From an uncultured Clostridia bacterium (lineage in GTDB: Bacteria > Bacillota > Clostridia > TANB77 > CAG-508): a stretch of DNA of 16,892 nt. The position numbers were made by a program, and so were the translations under genes. The stretch spans positions 1 through 16,892 of the forward strand of contig CANPWI010000015.1 of assembly GCA_947584125.1 (NCBI GenBank). Reading direction: 5' to 3'. Every line of letters begins with the position of its first letter. Position 1 is the first letter of the stretch. Below the pieces are notes generated by a model that was given only the letters and a program-made list of their open reading frames with translations, made no database searches and was not told the DNA's origin. Positions 14,916 to 16,892 of the stretch are shown one piece after another.

Positions 14916-14944
14916 TATACATGATTTTAAAATTGTGCTATAAT
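14916..14944 (+). promoter_or_regulatory. Promoter of the lipoprotein pair (extended -10)
   Basis: TATAAT at 14939-14944 is preceded by TG at 14936-14937, giving a textbook extended -10 (TGCTATAAT). TATACA at 14916-14921 lies 17 bases upstream as a partial -35. It is 40 bases before the chosen start, after the lgt stop. Confidence 0.65.
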
Positions 14945-14983
14945 TGTTTTGTAAATTTTATTAAATATAGGGGGATTGAATTA

Positions 14984-16189
14984 ATGAAAAAGAAAGTTTT
15001 AAGTTTAGGAATTGTAGCAATTTTAATTGCAATGTTAGTTTTATTAACAGGTTGTGGAGAGAACACAACACAAAATAATGGAGAACAAGGTACAGCAGAG
15101 GAAGTAACAGAAGTTGGAAAATTAGATTTAGAAGTTCAAGGTGTATGGGATTTTTCAGAAGGTTTGGCAAAAATAAAAATGAATGACAAATATGGTTTTA
15201 TAAACACTAAAGGTGAAATTGTAATAGAAGCAAAATATGAAAGTGCAAGTAATTTTTCAGAAGGATTGGCAGTAGTTGGTATTCCTGATACAGAAAAAGA
15301 AAGTACACAATATAGTAAACCTCAAAAATATGGATATATAGATAAAGATGGTAATGTAGTAATAGAGCCACAATATGAAGGATGTTCAGATTTTAAAGAT
15401 GGAAAAGCAACTGTAAAAAAAGGAATTAAAGATGCGTTTATAGATAAAACTGGTAAACAATTAACAGATTTCATATATACACATGGATTGGGTTCATCAA
15501 GTAATCAACAAATGTTGGGTGGAGGACTCGCAGTAGTTTCTGCAAGTGATGTAGGTATTAAAACAGGTTGGTATACAATAATAGACACAAACAATGATTA
15601 TAAACCAATTGTGAACGAATCATTTGGAGATGTGGGAACACTTTCTTCAGGATTGATAGCAGTTAAACAAGCAGATTCTACGAATAAGGGAAAATATGGA
15701 TATATTGACACTAAAGGAAATCTAGTTATTGATTACCAATATGATACTGCTTATACTTTTATAAATGAAATGGCAATGGTTGAAAAAGATGGAAAAGTTG
15801 GACTAATCAATAGTAAAGGTGAAGTAATAGTAGATTTTAAATATCCAGATTCAAACAATATGGTAACCGTTGACTTTTCAAAAGATAATAATGGTATGAT
15901 TCTTCTTTATGATGGTGAACAAGAAATTTATTTTGATAAAGATGGTAATGAAAAAATAAAATTAGAAAAAGGAATTAGTGGAAGAAATTTTGCTGAAGGT
16001 TATGCTAAGGTTGAAAAAGATGATAAAAATGGATACATTGATGCTAACGGAAAATTAGTTATTGACTATCAATATAAAACTGCATTGGATTTTTCAGATG
16101 GGCTTGCATATGTAACAAAAGATTCGAATAGTTTTGAATTTATTAATAATAAAGGAAAGACAATTATAGCAGGAAAAATCGTAAAATAA
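14984..16189 (+). CDS. WG-repeat lipoprotein
   Basis: The ATG at 14984 is chosen because GGGGG (14970-14974) lies 9 bases before it and it begins a clear lipoprotein signal peptide: KKK, a hydrophobic core and lipobox L21-T22-G23-C24. An upstream in-frame start at 14921 would cut across the promoter. The 401-residue protein has an acidic, low-complexity linker (25-50), then repeated WG/KWG-type beta units of the form 'F-SEGLA-V ... YGYIDxxGxxVIxxQY' through to the end, with clear copies near 58-100, 116-145, 238-285 and 335-395. Such repeats form extracytoplasmic beta structures thought to bind partners; the exact function is unknown. It is anchored on the outer face of the membrane after processing by Lgt, encoded just upstream. 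Confidence 0.9.
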   Translation: MKKKVLSLGIVAILIAMLVLLTGCGENTTQNNGEQGTAEEVTEVGKLDLEVQGVWDFSEGLAKIKMNDKYGFINTKGEIVIEAKYESASNFSEGLAVVGIPDTEKESTQYSKPQKYGYIDKDGNVVIEPQYEGCSDFKDGKATVKKGIKDAFIDKTGKQLTDFIYTHGLGSSSNQQMLGGGLAVVSASDVGIKTGWYTIIDTNNDYKPIVNESFGDVGTLSSGLIAVKQADSTNKGKYGYIDTKGNLVIDYQYDTAYTFINEMAMVEKDGKVGLINSKGEVIVDFKYPDSNNMVTVDFSKDNNGMILLYDGEQEIYFDKDGNEKIKLEKGISGRNFAEGYAKVEKDDKNGYIDANGKLVIDYQYKTALDFSDGLAYVTKDSNSFEFINNKGKTIIAGKIVK

Positions 16190-16206
16190 AAGGAGTAAAA
16201 GATAGT

Positions 16207-16701
16207 ATGGATAAAATAAAAAAAATGAAAGAGAAAATTTTAGGTATTGGAGTTGTAGCTATTTTAATTGCAATGCTAGTTTTATTAACAGGGTGTGGAA
16301 ATAGTAGTTCTAATACTATAATCGAAGAATTAAATAATGTTGTAGATGCACAAATTGAACAATGGAAAGAAAAAGGATATGGAACAACTTTAAGTGTATA
16401 TGCAATTCAAAATGTATTAGATAAGAATAATTCAAAATATGTTATAGTTGCATCAGGAGATAAAGAATTTACAAAAGCACCAACAATTACAAAATATACG
16501 GAAAAAGACATAGAAGGATATGATGGTAATAGTTATAGCCAAACAAGAATGATGGAAAAGTCAAACACAGTAAACTATCTTCTTGTATTTGATTCAGAAA
16601 ATAATCAATATTATAATATTAAGTCTGATATTAAAGAAGTTGATAATAATGGTGCAAAGAAAGAATATCCAGTATTTAGTAATGCTAAAGAATTAAAATA
16701 A
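16207..16701 (+). CDS. Small lipoprotein of unknown function
   Basis: This 164-residue protein has a signal peptide with lipobox L27-T28-G29-C30. AAGGAG (16190-16195) is 11 bases from the ATG; a second in-frame ATG (residue 7) is further away. Residues 11-31 are almost the same as the leader of the preceding lipoprotein, including the shared AILIAMLVLLTGCG, and the DNA is nearly as similar. The mature part (31-164) is unrelated to WG repeats: a helix (TIIEELNNVVDAQIEQWKEK) followed by predicted strands, ending in Lys. I cannot assign it to a family. It lies 17 bases after the WG-repeat gene and before a strong terminator, so the two form an operon. Confidence 0.85.
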   Translation: MDKIKKMKEKILGIGVVAILIAMLVLLTGCGNSSSNTIIEELNNVVDAQIEQWKEKGYGTTLSVYAIQNVLDKNNSKYVIVASGDKEFTKAPTITKYTEKDIEGYDGNSYSQTRMMEKSNTVNYLLVFDSENNQYYNIKSDIKEVDNNGAKKEYPVFSNAKELK

Positions 16702-16705
16702 TAGT

Positions 16706-16738
16706 CTAAAGAGTTGCTTTTGTAACTCTTTAGGTTTT
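16706..16738 (+). terminator. Rho-independent terminator of the lipoprotein operon
   Basis: CTAAAGAGTT at 16706-16715 pairs perfectly with AACTCTTTAG at 16724-16733. A G-T and a C-G pair extend the stem to 12 bp with a TTTT loop. G then TTTT follow. It lies 4 bases after the stop codon. Confidence 0.85.
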
Positions 16739-16832
16739 ATAAGGAATAGATTTATATAAAGATGATGATAATTCTAAACAAAGAAGTGCTTAAAGGTTAG
16801 TATATTAATTAAAAAAAAGAAAGTAGGATAAT

Positions 16833-16892
16833 ATGAATAAAAAGAAATTAACAATTGCTATAATTATAATACTTTTAATAATAATAGCATCA
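16833..16892 (+). CDS. N-terminal start of an exported or membrane protein (cut by window end)
   Basis: Only the first 20 codons are in the window. They encode a short KKK-containing start followed by an uninterrupted hydrophobic stretch rich in Ile and Leu, as in a signal peptide or a first membrane helix. AAAGTAGG just upstream is a moderate ribosome binding site. It follows a terminator, so it belongs to the next transcription unit. The function cannot be told. Confidence 0.6.
   Translation, partial: MNKKKLTIAIIIILLIIIAS

Noticed and set aside
16743..16793. Short open stretch GIDLYKDDDNSKQRSA followed by a stop, perhaps a gene remnant
   Set aside because: It has no start codon or ribosome binding site and is too short to tell from chance.

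Overview
The window is about 75% A+T or more, and its plus-strand genes are strongly purine-rich. It has strong GGAGG-type ribosome binding sites, sortase substrates, lipoproteins and a GTG- and a TTG-started gene. This fits a low-GC Bacillota genome, most likely an uncultured, host-associated member of the Clostridia. The assignment rests on composition and gene families only.

Region 1 (1-2753) holds two surface or pilin-like proteins of the kind common in gut Clostridia. The first is only the 3' end of a gene. Its last ~165 bases switch abruptly to about 50% G+C with very little adenine, and the encoded end looks like the variable region of a diversity-generating retroelement (DGR) target. 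No reverse transcriptase or template repeat lies in the window. The second is a prepilin-like protein built from three copies of a 'YYVWIPRY ... GYWAMKYTAG' module separated by fibronectin-III-like linkers, ending exactly at a module boundary.

Region 2 (2754-7382) is a compact sortase-assembled pilus operon: a beta-helix/MucBP/Cna-B adhesin with an LPATG anchor, a major pilin with a complete W-x3-V-x-V-Y-P-K pilin motif and an LPTTG anchor, and a class C-like pilin sortase. It follows a nearly G-free intergenic leader and ends in a hairpin shared with the convergent recombinase gene.

Region 3 (7383-14000) begins with a minus-strand tyrosine recombinase. Divergent from it is a cluster that resembles an accessory defence or nucleic-acid-processing island: a PD-(D/E)XK nuclease-like protein, a beta-CASP metallo-beta-lactamase nuclease, a WYL-domain regulator, a CbxX/CfxQ-type AAA+ ATPase with an extra N-terminal region, and a small charged protein. 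The beta-CASP gene and the ATPase gene each carry a near-identical 22-bp box (18/22) starting exactly 43 bases before a TATAAT -10 element. This ties the two transcripts together, plausibly through the WYL protein. I do not recognise this combination as a named system; it is the best candidate here for something undescribed.

Region 4 (14001-16892) returns to envelope housekeeping: lgt (lipoprotein diacylglyceryl transferase), then two lipoproteins that share almost the same signal peptide but have unrelated mature domains, a clear terminator, and the start of another exported or membrane protein cut by the window end.
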